Shown here piece after piece: positions 8,812-15,485 of a stretch of DNA of 31,569 bases. The first letter of the stretch is position 1; the number at the start of each line of letters is the position of its first letter. The stretch is from the IMG/VR virus record IMGVR_UViG_3300020411_001720, positions 1 to 31,569 of that record; one strand, given 5' to 3'. The stretch is from a virus. The position numbers were made by a program, and so were the translations under genes. Under the pieces are notes generated by a model, which was not told the origin of the DNA, ran no database searches, and saw nothing but the letters and a program-made list of their open reading frames with translations.

Positions 8812-9068
8812 GTATAACTTACTCCGTTAATCGTTTGGGACGTTTGCTCTGGAGGCGGCGAAAGAGTTGTGCCATCAATAGACAAATTCGTTCCATTGAT
8901 CGTATAAGTATGCCCAGTGTTATAGTCAGTAGAGACAATAGATTCAGTAACATTTTGAGTAGTGCGAGTGACTGCCGACATGGTTCCACTTGAAAAGTTG
9001 GGAACCACTGGTACGGCTAAAGTCTGAGGTATATTTAATAATAATAATAATGGTAAATACCTCTTCAT
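8640..9068 (-). CDS. Secreted cyanophage protein
   Basis: A 142-residue protein with a clear Sec signal (MKRYLPLLLLLNIPQTLA, cleavage likely near residue 18). A Thr/Ser/Asn-rich mature part follows that reads as beta strands, ending TTSVFSQ. It sits 4 nt after the previous gene in a leftward group of small exported proteins. The ending and overall pattern match a family I associate with T4-like cyanophages, of unknown function. Its 3' end overlaps the apparent signal peptide of the next gene. Confidence 0.72.
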   Translation of the reverse strand: MKRYLPLLLLLNIPQTLAVPVVPNFSSGTMSAVTRTTQNVTESIVSTDYNTGHTYTINGTNLSIDGTTLSPPPEQTSQTINGVSYTWTGADLTQKPNVTIANPGEAFQYAESYIGPGLSNMTTINRTTVLESTTETTSVFSQ

Positions 9069-9072
9069 TTTT

Positions 9073-9558
9073 CTACTTTACGGTGACAGAACTTACAACA
9101 GATCCAGTAGCAACAGTACCTGCTCCACCAGCAGTGAGCGAAACAACGCCAGCCGAAGTTACAGAACCCGCAAGAGATCCTGCACTTCCAGCAGCATGAG
9201 AAGTAACGTCACTGAAGTTTGGTACTGCTCCTGTCGATGGCGCACTGGAAGGAACCGCATCTCCTGTTACCAGAGACTGGCTGAACGAAAATGATTCTCC
9301 AGAGGTCGCATTCTGGGTTGCAGCAATCGTGCCAGGTGAATAAACTCCACTTGTGATCGTGCCAGCACTGAGCGTTCCAGCAGTTGTTCCATCGGTCACA
9401 TCTACTCCAGTTCCAGAGATACTAAAAGAAGTACCAATCCTTTCAGCCTGACTTACTGCGGCATTTACTGTAAGCTGTGCGCTTGAAGTGATGCTATGCG
9501 TCAAATCTGCATTAGCAGCAGGAGCCGCTAAGAAAAGAATCAAAAATAGTTTTTTCAT
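9073..9558 (-). CDS. Secreted Ser/Thr/Gly-rich cyanophage protein
   Basis: A 161-residue protein with signal peptide MKKLFLILFLAAPAANA (cleavage near residue 17), then DLTHSITSSAQLTVNAAVSQAERIG and long low-complexity S/T/G/A beta-type sequence with no Cys. It recalls a conserved cyanophage exported or structural protein. It overlaps the preceding gene by 4 nt (ATGA), so coupled translation is likely. Confidence 0.72.
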   Translation of the reverse strand: MKKLFLILFLAAPAANADLTHSITSSAQLTVNAAVSQAERIGTSFSISGTGVDVTDGTTAGTLSAGTITSGVYSPGTIAATQNATSGESFSFSQSLVTGDAVPSSAPSTGAVPNFSDVTSHAAGSAGSLAGSVTSAGVVSLTAGGAGTVATGSVVSSVTVK

Positions 9559-10028
9559 TGAAGCTTACCGTCAGGGCCAATAGGTTTGTTTGTAATAGGA
9601 TCAACCCTTTGGACTTCAGCTTGTTTAGCAATAAGTTCCAATGGCTGTTTAACAATGATAGTTTGATAACCTCCTGCTGTTGGTATAGCACCAGACCCTT
9701 CTTCTTCTTTTTTCTTTTTCTTGTTGCCATTATTGGCTCCTACGCTGATGCCCCAGCCAGCCAAAATGTTTCCCAATAATCCCGCCGCAAAAGTACTGTC
9801 AATTCTGGGCTGGTCTGGAATATCCATTCCAAACATCCTTGTTGGAAGTTTGATGTATCCAAGGGATAATACGCAAATACACCAAAAAAGAATGGCTCCC
9901 TGTGCCGTTGTGGACACCAGAAACATTATCTTTTCTTGGTACTCAGGCTGGTCTTGATCGTTTTTGACTAATACTTTTTCTGGTTCTTCTTGCTTGGCTT
10001 GGTTTTTGACTTTTTCTTTGACATCCAT
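9555..10028 (-). CDS. Inner-membrane small protein
   Basis: A protein of about 157 residues. The ATG at 10028 (MDVKEKVKNQ) is preferred over the TTG at 10043 because the charged N-terminus follows it directly. After a charged, Glu/Lys-rich stretch there is a membrane segment (about residues 35-58, MFLVSTTAQGAILFWCICVLSLGYI) and a second weaker one (FAAGLLGNILAGWGISVGA), then a basic run KKKKKEEEG. It is first gene of the leftward group ending at 8023 and diverges from the + strand gene at 10079. Function unknown; membrane localisation is the only clear signal. Confidence 0.68.
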   Translation of the reverse strand: MDVKEKVKNQAKQEEPEKVLVKNDQDQPEYQEKIMFLVSTTAQGAILFWCICVLSLGYIKLPTRMFGMDIPDQPRIDSTFAAGLLGNILAGWGISVGANNGNKKKKKEEEGSGAIPTAGGYQTIIVKQPLELIAKQAEVQRVDPITNKPIGPDGKLQ

Positions 10029-10078
10029 GTAAAAAAGCAGCAAACATACCTACATTAGTCGTAAATCGTTCAAACGTA

Positions 10079-10270
10079 ATGAAGTTCCTTTCCCAAGAGC
10101 AGAAAGAAACAATCGCCAAGGCTCATGGCCTCACAGTGGCAGACATCAATAAACGTATTGAAATTTGGAGCTTAATCAATGATCCAGACATCTCTAAACC
10201 AGATTTAATAGCTGCCCAAAAGGAATGGATTAAGATCCAACAAGGTCATTGGGTTAATAGAAATGCCTGA
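10079..10270 (+). CDS. Small hypothetical protein
   Basis: A 63-residue protein, mostly helical and charged, with no Cys and no membrane segment. It is the first gene of a rightward pair diverging from the gene at 10028; the 50-bp gap must hold both promoters. Its stop overlaps the next start by 8 nt. Function unknown. Confidence 0.6.
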   Translation: MKFLSQEQKETIAKAHGLTVADINKRIEIWSLINDPDISKPDLIAAQKEWIKIQQGHWVNRNA

Positions 10271-10442
10271 AATTCATGCTGCTCTAGTTGGTGCTATGCT
10301 ATCTGCGTTGCTTATGGTTCTTGGTAATCGCTCCAATAAACGCCAAGGAGACATCAGAGAGATCTTTCACCGTCTGAACGCTATAGATAAAGAACTCGCA
10401 AGAATTGACGCAAAAAGACCTCGTAACTGGCGTGGACAATAA
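10263..10442 (+). CDS. 59-residue membrane protein, holin-like layout
   Basis: It reads MPEIHAALVGAMLSALLMVL, then basic NRSNKRQGDIREIFHRL. There is one hydrophobic segment at residues 5-21 (A/M/L/V) followed by an amphipathic, basic helix. That layout fits a small holin or lysis accessory protein, but no lysin is next to it and the assignment is only a possibility. It overlaps the preceding gene by 8 nt and its stop codon abuts a hairpin facing the other way. Confidence 0.6.
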   Translation: MPEIHAALVGAMLSALLMVLGNRSNKRQGDIREIFHRLNAIDKELARIDAKRPRNWRGQ

Positions 10443-10473
10443 AAAACCCTTAGCGTCCTCTACGAGCTAAGGG
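10439..10473 (-). terminator. Leftward intrinsic terminator
   Basis: CCCTTAGC (10447-10454) pairs with GCTAAGGG (10466-10473). On the - strand the hairpin is followed by TTTTTT (complement of 10441-10446). It would stop leftward transcription arriving from the right, including the small ORF at 10537-10647. Confidence 0.7.
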
Positions 10474-10536
10474 CTAGAACAATCCGCTTCCCACAGCGTT
10501 GTTTAACAATTAAACTTGCAGCCTCCTAATAAATTG

Positions 10537-10647
10537 CTATTTAATTTTAGCTAGTTCTCTTTTGTTGTTCAATAGGTAAGCCCTTTCAATTTGTTTTCTT
10601 TTCTCTAAGCAATGTGAACAAAAACATACAATCGTTTTTTGTTCCAT
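10537..10647 (-). CDS. Possible 36-residue Cys-rich miniprotein
   Basis: A short leftward ORF starting MEQKTIVCFCSHCLEKRK, with a CxCxxC cluster (C8, C10, C13) and a basic helical remainder. It is framed by two leftward terminators (10680-10715 upstream and 10439-10473 downstream), as expected for a separate small transcription unit. There is no good ribosome site and only three Cys, so it could be spurious. The rest of the 345-bp gap 10443-10787 holds those terminators and no other gene I can support. Confidence 0.35.
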   Translation of the reverse strand: MEQKTIVCFCSHCLEKRKQIERAYLLNNKRELAKIK

Positions 10648-10679
10648 AACCTTGCTAACTTAATTAGTGGTTGTAACAG

Positions 10680-10715
10680 AAAAACCTCCCTCTGCTTTGC
10701 AAGTTCAGGGAGGTT
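10680..10715 (-). terminator. Leftward intrinsic terminator
   Basis: AACCTCCCT (10683-10691) pairs perfectly with AGGGAGGTT (10707-10715). On the - strand five T residues follow (complement of 10680-10684). It probably ends the long leftward transcript of the 11.4-18.8 kb block after it has run antisense through the three small genes at 10788-11396. Confidence 0.72.
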
Positions 10716-10787
10716 TGACTGGGCGTATGGGGTTCGCCAAGCCAAATGTAGCGGTTATATATAAGATTGTGAAGAGTCAATCTAATT

Positions 10788-10973
10788 ATGCGAAAACTAG
10801 CTAAACCTTTCCTGCCTCTTCTTTACGCTTTTTTGCGTAGCGAAACAGGTAAAAAACTGTTACTTGACCTATTGAAATCAGCAGCAAAACAAACTACAAA
10901 TACACTTGATGACGAAGCTGTAAACTTCCTTCAATCAAGGTTATACCCAAAATCTAATACGAATTTACAATGA
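10788..10973 (+). CDS. Small basic hypothetical protein
   Basis: A 61-residue protein, MRKLAKPFLPLLYAFLRSETGKK, with an amphipathic or weakly hydrophobic N-terminus and a basic middle. It is first of three genes with overlapping ends (ATGA with the next). The AT-rich stretch TTATATATAAG at about 10755-10765 may supply a promoter -10 element. Function unknown. Confidence 0.6.
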   Translation: MRKLAKPFLPLLYAFLRSETGKKLLLDLLKSAAKQTTNTLDDEAVNFLQSRLYPKSNTNLQ

Positions 10974-11134
10974 CAAGTTACGATCCAAAATGGTTACAAG
11001 AAGACAGGCAAAGAATGTTAAATATGGAGCGTTGGTACGTCCTTGATGGTCGTCATTTACCTGACAGTCCTTTCCACGGTGTCTACACTGGGTTAGCAGC
11101 TAAAGGCAAAGAACTAGATGGAGAACTTGGATGA
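10970..11134 (+). CDS. 54-residue hypothetical protein
   Basis: Starts MTSYDPKWLQEDRQRMLNME and contains RWYVLDGRHLPDSPFHGVYTGLA. Composition and codon use look like a real, soluble protein. It is coupled at both ends: ATGA overlap with the gene before and 17-nt overlap with the gene after. It resembles short conserved cyanophage ORFs but I cannot name the family. Confidence 0.6.
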   Translation: MTSYDPKWLQEDRQRMLNMERWYVLDGRHLPDSPFHGVYTGLAAKGKELDGELG

Positions 11135-11396
11135 ACAGTTCATTTTGTTAGATGCTTTGATGGAGCCTCCAACAATGGAGCAAGAATTAGAATTAGAAAA
11201 AAAGATTAGATGGTTTAATGAAGGAGCAACAAGAGATCAACTTCTTAGGCATTGTGAAGCCTTAGAAAGACAAGGATTTCAACAGGCGCAATTCATTGCT
11301 AATTGTTTGACAGAAATTGCAAGATGTAAAGCTAAAATTGCTTGTTTACAAGATCCTCCAAAGAAAAATTTTCTAAAAAGATTATTGAATCTATGA
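11118..11396 (+). CDS. Small helical hypothetical protein
   Basis: A 92-residue, Glu/Leu/Gln-rich, nearly all-helical protein; the stretch LELEKKIRWFNEGATRDQLL could form a coiled coil. Three Cys (in HCEALERQG, ANCLTEIARC and ACLQDPP) are spread out and do not form a zinc site. It is last of the three-gene rightward set and its 3' end overlaps the convergent leftward gene at 11391 by 6 nt. Confidence 0.6.
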   Translation: MENLDEQFILLDALMEPPTMEQELELEKKIRWFNEGATRDQLLRHCEALERQGFQQAQFIANCLTEIARCKAKIACLQDPPKKNFLKRLLNL

Positions 11397-11609
11397 AGGC
11401 ACAAACTCTGCATTAGATCCTGTCTTTATCCATTTAACTTCACTGTCCTCGATTGCAACTTCTGGGTACTGTATTGAGTACCACCGATGATCGCAGTCAG
11501 GGCATCTTCTACGTCTAATAGTAACTCCATCTTCTGCACGTTTAGTGCATACAACTCTAGTCCTAACAAAAGAACACTTAGGACATGCAGCAATAATTTT
11601 ATTAACCAT
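11391..11609 (-). CDS. NrdR-like zinc-ribbon protein
   Basis: A 72-residue protein with a four-Cys zinc ribbon: C9-x2-C12 and C36-x2-C39, with TRVVCTKRAEDGVTIRRRRC between. This strongly resembles the DNA-binding zinc ribbon of the NrdR repressor of ribonucleotide reductase, but the ATP-cone domain (about 80 more residues in NrdR) is absent. It may be a free-standing DNA- or RNA-binding regulator. Its ATG directly follows the stop of the upstream gene (TAAATG), so translation is coupled. It is the last gene of the leftward block. Confidence 0.72.
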   Translation of the reverse strand: MVNKIIAACPKCSFVRTRVVCTKRAEDGVTIRRRRCPDCDHRWYSIQYPEVAIEDSEVKWIKTGSNAEFVPS

Positions 11610-11819
11610 TTATGGAGCTGGAACGAGTATGTGTTGTGCGTGTTCTGATCGTCTTCCGTCAGGCCATTTAACACCGTAGTAATAACAAATACGATCTCTT
11701 TTGTTGTATTTCTCTATGACCTTGATAATTGTTCCTCTAGCTGATTCTGTTTTAAGGAAGACTCCCGTATTCCTTTTCTTATTGACTTGATCGTTAATCT
11801 GAAATTTCGGTTGTGGCAT
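11610..11819 (-). CDS. Small SH3/chromo-like beta-barrel protein
   Basis: A 69-residue basic protein with the pattern GTIIKVIEKYNKRDRICYYYGVKWPDGRRSEH. The Y-G-V-x-W-x-D-G turn is common in small beta-barrel (SH3, KOW or chromo-like) nucleic-acid-binding domains; this is an inference from pattern only. The start follows the leader TTTATCTTTTAAAAAATAACT, one of the pyrimidine-rich leaders in this genome. It overlaps the preceding gene by 26 nt. Confidence 0.62.
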   Translation of the reverse strand: MPQPKFQINDQVNKKRNTGVFLKTESARGTIIKVIEKYNKRDRICYYYGVKWPDGRRSEHAQHILVPAP

Positions 11820-11997
11820 AGTTATTTTTTAAAAGATAAAGATCTACAAGCTTTTTCTTGCTGTAGTGGGCATTGGTTTCAGCTAATGATCTTAGCTGCT
11901 TACTTGGAAGGTCTAAAAGGAATCTTGCAAATCCTTCATAAGGTTGTGGACTTTTATAAACAAATCCTGATCCAATGAAATCCAATAGTTTTTTCAT
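11794..11997 (-). CDS. Small hypothetical protein
   Basis: A 67-residue protein, MKKLLDFIGSGFVYKSPQPYEGFARFLLDLPSK, then a Lys/Leu-rich helical end. No motif recognised. Its ATG overlaps the stop of the upstream gene (TAATG) and its end overlaps the next gene, so it belongs to one tightly coupled operon. Confidence 0.58.
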   Translation of the reverse strand: MKKLLDFIGSGFVYKSPQPYEGFARFLLDLPSKQLRSLAETNAHYSKKKLVDLYLLKNNYATTEISD

Positions 11998-12308
11998 TAA
12001 TCTTTAGGCCAAAAACAGGCACAATCTTTTGCCCATTCTCCTCCACTTGATCTGCCTTCGGGTAGTCCTAGACCACATTCTGCCTTAAGAATTAACCAAT
12101 GAATACAATTAATACATCTTGGCTTTCCTTGATTGATGGCTCTGGCATCTGCATAAAGGTACTCAGCCTCTAAAACAGCATTTTCTAAATCTTCTGAATC
12201 TAAAGGAAGATCTAATTTCCCATCTTTTGTTTTGATTTTCACTCGCCAAGACTCACAGGCATCCCTATAGAGAACCATTCTTCCTGTGTGATACCGCAAT
12301 GACGGCAT
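11997..12308 (-). CDS. Hypothetical protein with Cys clusters
   Basis: A 103-residue protein with a beta-rich N-terminal half (SWRVKIKTKDGKLDLPLDSEDLENAVLEA). The C-terminal half contains CINCIHW, C-G-L-G-L-P-E and WAKDCACFWP; five or six Cys in about 35 residues suggest a metal (Zn or Fe-S) site. The start directly follows the stop of the upstream 46-residue gene. The family resembles small cyanobacterial/cyanophage Cys-cluster proteins but is not identified. Confidence 0.65.
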   Translation of the reverse strand: MPSLRYHTGRMVLYRDACESWRVKIKTKDGKLDLPLDSEDLENAVLEAEYLYADARAINQGKPRCINCIHWLILKAECGLGLPEGRSSGGEWAKDCACFWPKD

Positions 12309-12449
12309 TTATTCTTTTTCTTTGTCCCTAATAATAGTCCCATCGGTTAGTTCATAACCATTAGGCGGTTGTACTAACCAATGCCTACGACCATCAATAA
12401 TACGAAAATAGTATTGACCATCGTAAACGATACGTGGTTCTTCTTCCAT
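12309..12449 (-). CDS. 46-residue hypothetical protein
   Basis: Reads MEEEPRIVYDGQYYFRIIDG, then RRHWLVQPPNGYELTDGTII: alternating beta strands, likely a tiny soluble beta domain. The leader TTATCTCTTTGATTTTT precedes the start. Stop and next start are adjacent (TAAATG). Function unknown. Confidence 0.6.
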   Translation of the reverse strand: MEEEPRIVYDGQYYFRIIDGRRHWLVQPPNGYELTDGTIIRDKEKE

Positions 12450-12454
12450 AAAAA

Positions 12455-12604
12455 TCAAAGAGATAAGGATTTGGCTTGTTTTAAAGCTTCGCTTTTTGTA
12501 TCAAAGAAATCACCCCATATAACAGAACCTTTTACTTGCTTCCAAGGTTTGAAATAACTATCCATTCCTATAGCAACAAGCTTGACACCATAAATTTCAT
12601 TCAT
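12455..12604 (-). CDS. 49-residue hypothetical protein
   Basis: Reads MNEIYGVKLVAIGMDSYFKP, then WKQVKGSVIWGDFFDTKSEALKQAKSLSL: a small alpha/beta protein. Its start overlaps the stop of the upstream gene by 8 nt. Function unknown. Confidence 0.6.
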   Translation of the reverse strand: MNEIYGVKLVAIGMDSYFKPWKQVKGSVIWGDFFDTKSEALKQAKSLSL

Positions 12605-12998
12605 GCTTTACAACCTCATCAAAAGCAAGATTTTTTGCTTTGCTCTTCAATTCTTCATACTGTTCTTTCCCCAATATCTCTTGTAATAACTTGTTTAAAT
12701 TCTGTTGGTATTTTTGTCTAACAAATTCACTTTTATTTAAAGCAATGTTTGTTTGAATCTTCTCTAAAAAAGTATTACATATTTGTTGTTTTCGTTTGAT
12801 TTTAACAAGCCAGTCAGGATTTACTTCCTGACCTTGCAAGTATTTTTCATGTGTTATAGAAGCTATACTCTCATTCATCGTCTTGATTGCTGTCGCAAGT
12901 TCTTCTTCCAAAAGATCTAATTCTGGATTACTCAGTTTTTCTAAGTCATCAATACTAACTACTTTCTTAATTGTTTTACTGTTAAAAGTTAATGCCAT
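12597..12998 (-). CDS. Coiled-coil hypothetical protein
   Basis: A 133-residue protein, almost entirely helical, with long E/L/K/Q heptad-like stretches (residues 20-55 and 85-125). The leader ATTATCCTTTACCA is a variant of the shared pyrimidine-rich leader. No enzymatic motif. It might be a scaffold or DNA-associated accessory protein in the recombination block. Confidence 0.62.
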   Translation of the reverse strand: MALTFNSKTIKKVVSIDDLEKLSNPELDLLEEELATAIKTMNESIASITHEKYLQGQEVNPDWLVKIKRKQQICNTFLEKIQTNIALNKSEFVRQKYQQNLNKLLQEILGKEQYEELKSKAKNLAFDEVVKHE

Positions 12999-13033
12999 TG
13001 GTAAAGGATAATTATTCCGATACTAACGAACAA

Positions 13034-13261
13034 TCATGGTAGGAGAACTTTGATAGCCCCTGGTTCCTTCCTGATTTCAGCAAGCCTGTTGCCTCGCATA
13101 AGACACCAAGCTCCAAGCTTACCAATCGGATTGACAGGAAGACTCGTAGATTTTCGTTTGTATGGTTTCATTGTCTGAGTCACCCAAGAGGGTGGCATCA
13201 TCACATCGACCTTGCGATGACTGCCCAGTTTTAAGAGTTTTAGTCCAAGGACTTGCAACAT
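13034..13261 (-). CDS. Small basic hypothetical protein
   Basis: A 75-residue protein with pI clearly basic; residues 18-75 (KVDVMMPPSWVTQTMKPYKR, then SLPVNPIGKLGAWCLMRGNR) read like real protein. The start may be the ATG at 13261 or a later in-frame ATG (VDVMMPP). Gaps of 35 nt and 23 nt separate it from its neighbours on the same strand. Not recognised. Confidence 0.5.
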   Translation of the reverse strand: MLQVLGLKLLKLGSHRKVDVMMPPSWVTQTMKPYKRKSTSLPVNPIGKLGAWCLMRGNRLAEIRKEPGAIKVLLP

Positions 13262-13284
13262 TTTCTTTTTTTATTTGATTGTAA

Positions 13285-13785
13285 TTAAGGCTTCTCTTGA
13301 GCTAAAAGTTCTTGGCCTTTCTTTACATGTTCTATGGTCTTTTGAACAGAAACATCTTTGCCATTGGCTAAACGATTTAATTCGTTGAGATGTTTTTCTG
13401 CTTCATGTAACCGCCTGATTGCTCCATCCTTAGCGGATTTCATTAATTCAGGTTCTTCGATGACCCTTTGTGCTGGAACATAAGCTTTAAGAACAGATAC
13501 ATGAACAAAAGCTGGTTGTTCTCCTTCTTCGGGATGAATAACCCTAACAGTCTTAATTAAAGAACGTGCTTGTGTTTTGCGATGTTCTTCTGCTGCGACC
13601 TCATCATCCCATTCAAAAGCTTCATGTAAAACAGCTTTTTTTGGCCTTGATTCATCTACAACATTTGATGCAGTAGTTTGCCCGTATTTTTTATTAATAC
13701 GTTCAAGCTCTTCACCTGCGTCTTGTGCTTCAACATTGTTTGTATAAAACGAATGTGGAGACTTGCGAAAACAATAATCAGTCAT
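13285..13785 (-). CDS. Conserved phage hypothetical protein
   Basis: A 166-residue protein from the ATG at 13785 (MTDYCFRKSPHSFY). The longer frame to 13872 adds residues encoded by the noncoding C-rich array and is rejected; TTTTTTATCTA just before 13785 is the usual leader. The middle (KKAVLHEAFEWDDEVAAEEHRKTQARSLI, then V-R-V-I-H-P-E-E) is a pattern seen in phage proteins of unknown function near recombination genes. The C-terminal half is helical (HEAEKHLNELNRL). It is placed just left of the array. Confidence 0.68.
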   Translation of the reverse strand: MTDYCFRKSPHSFYTNNVEAQDAGEELERINKKYGQTTASNVVDESRPKKAVLHEAFEWDDEVAAEEHRKTQARSLIKTVRVIHPEEGEQPAFVHVSVLKAYVPAQRVIEEPELMKSAKDGAIRRLHEAEKHLNELNRLANGKDVSVQKTIEHVKKGQELLAQEKP

Positions 13786-13832
13786 TAGATAAAAAACAAA
13801 AGTTAGTGAATTAATAATACCGAGTCTTATCT

Positions 13833-14731
13833 TGCCGAACCATCCCCTCCGCACCGCGCCGAAACCAACCACGCCTGCCTCAACTCTACAATCCCCGCCG
13901 TAACGCTACCCGCCATGCCAATAGCCGTGCCTGCTAAACCCCGCCTGACCCTGCAACTCCATCCACACCGCGCCCAACCATGCCTGCTAAACCCCGCCTG
14001 AACTCAACTCTCCGCGCCTAACCACACCTGCAAAACCTCGCCAGTCCTAGCCTTTGTTGCCCCGTTTCTCCATTGACTGCCACTCCTCCCTAGCCTGCCG
14101 CATCTGACCTCGACTCTCCCTTCCCTAACTTGCTCCTCGCTACCTTGACGCGCCTCGCCTGCCGACCCTTCCACTCCCTACCAAGCCTACCGCTTCGCTC
14201 CGTAACTCGCCCTAACGCTCCGTGCCTGCCCAACCTCGTCTTTCCATAGCGCACCAAAACGCACCCATCCTTGCCTGCCTTTCCAATCCTGACCAGAACC
14301 CGCCTTCCTCTCCGTGTCATTCCTTGCCTGCCGAACCGACCACAACCGACCACACCATCCCCTCCAAACCCCTCCCTTCCAAGCCTGCAAAACCGTGCCT
14401 TTGTGTTCCTTTTCGGGCCATGCCCTAACGCGCCTCGCCTGCTAAACCTCACCATTCCTGACCGCATCATTCCTGACCTCGCCTGCCTCAACTTTCCGCA
14501 ACATGCCTTTACCATCCCCTCCAAGACTCTCCCCTCCAGTTCGCATCATGCCTAGCCTGCCATCCATGCCGTCCTCGACTCTCCTGACCACTCGATTCCT
14601 CGCCTGCCTCACGCTCCTCAACACACCGCATCACACGATACCCCACCCCCCTGAACTCGCCATGCCTGCCATCCATACCAGATCGGTCCGACCAGTACCC
14701 GCCCAACCAGTCCAAACCTGCAAAACCGTGC
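13833..14731. repeat. ~900-bp noncoding C-rich array with 5-bp CC spacing
   Basis: This tract fills most of the gap 13786-14774. The + strand is C-rich and G-poor; one 60-base row (14341-14400) has 31 C and 5 G, against AT-rich surroundings. CC dinucleotides recur about every 5 bp: in the six 10-base blocks of 14221-14280, C occupies position 5 of every block and position 10 of five. Words such as GCCTGC, ACGCGCCTCGCCTGC and ACCATCCCCTCC recur several times but there is no fixed long unit. The - strand is therefore G-rich with frequent GG, able to form G-quadruplexes if transcribed. Open frames through it give only R/G-rich low-complexity sequence and are treated as noncoding. Confidence 0.85.
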
Positions 14732-14732
14732 C

Positions 14733-14767
14733 AAAAAAAAAGAAGGTCAAGGAAAATCCCTGACCTT
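14733..14767 (-). terminator. Leftward intrinsic terminator before the C-rich array
   Basis: AAGGTCA (14743-14749) pairs with TGACCTT (14761-14767), with two further inner G-C pairs. On the - strand nine T residues follow (complement of 14733-14741). It ends the transcript of the gene at 14775-15428, so the array is not simply read through from upstream. Confidence 0.82.
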
Positions 14768-14774
14768 GAAAAGA

Positions 14775-15428
14775 TTACTTATTCACTATTTTAAATAAGC
14801 CATAACCAAGACCTGCACTCATTTTTGAGTCTGGCCTCCCTTCACCAACTCCAACTTGTAAACCAACCCTTGCGATCAAGTTAGTAACATCCGCATCGCT
14901 TAACATGCCAGCGTCATATTGAATCCTCAAAGAAGCAGCCCATGTTTTATACATTGGCCTAGCACGTAAATCAATCACACCTGTAGCGTTCCTTGTCGGT
15001 GCGATCCATTCCTCGGCAACACCTTCTGTAAGTTTTACAAGTGGCGCGGAATCAACCTTGTCTAATCCGTCAGATAAAACCATAAAGGCAAGCTTGGCAT
15101 GAGTCATTTTAAATCCAACTGCACGGCAAGCACTGATAGCACCATTCCTAAATGCAGCAGCATGTATGCCTTCCCATCCTTCTGTGCTGACATGCTTTGC
15201 TCCTTCAAACAAAGCAGTAAAATCTTTTGCTTCGCGAATTTTTTTACTGCTAGATGTACTACCAGCTTCTTGCTTCGCTTTCATCTCTTCCTGTGCTTTA
15301 GCACTGAAGCGATTAATTACTAAAGGTGATGTACCTTCAATATCAATCTGTAAATACCTGAAGTCAGGTGGAGTGATAGCCATAACAGCTTTTGATGCTG
15401 CTTTCGTTTTGGTTGCCGTAGTAGGCAT
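14775..15428 (-). CDS. Conserved phage recombination-cluster protein
   Basis: A 217-residue protein. After a basic, disordered N-terminus it has IDIEGTSPLVINRFSAKAQEEM. A central K/S region follows, then WEGIHAAAFRNGAISACRAVG, and a conserved C-terminus with ARVGLQVGVGEGRPDSK followed by SAGLGYGLF. I recognise this as a widespread phage family often encoded near RecT or exonuclease genes, without an assigned function. The Gly-rich C-terminal loop and the 'TSPLVIN' start are loosely like RAMP/Cas7-type RNA-binding folds, but that is a guess. The leader includes TTTTATCCATTATC. It is isolated by a terminator on its 3' side. Confidence 0.72.
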   Translation of the reverse strand: MPTTATKTKAASKAVMAITPPDFRYLQIDIEGTSPLVINRFSAKAQEEMKAKQEAGSTSSSKKIREAKDFTALFEGAKHVSTEGWEGIHAAAFRNGAISACRAVGFKMTHAKLAFMVLSDGLDKVDSAPLVKLTEGVAEEWIAPTRNATGVIDLRARPMYKTWAASLRIQYDAGMLSDADVTNLIARVGLQVGVGEGRPDSKMSAGLGYGLFKIVNK

Positions 15429-15445
15429 AATGAATAATAGATAAT

Positions 15446-15477
15446 GGATAAAAGAGCCTTTTAGCGTCTTGCTAAGG
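15446..15477 (-). terminator. Possible leftward terminator
   Basis: On the - strand CCTTAGC can pair with GCTAAAAGG (two-base bulge) around an AAGAC loop, followed by CTCTTTTATCC. It would end the transcript of the gene at 15486. Weaker than the other terminators. Confidence 0.4.
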
Positions 15478-15485
15478 ACGAGAAA

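Noticed and set aside
13786-13872. N-terminal extension of the gene at 13285
   Set aside because: It lies in the array flank; the ATG at 13785 follows the usual leader and begins the plausible protein.
14090-14524. 144-residue leftward ORF (and other long frames on both strands) in the C-rich array
   Set aside because: They are by-products of stop-poor, G/C-skewed repeat DNA: the products are R/G or P/S low-complexity, several frames are open at once, and no leader precedes them.
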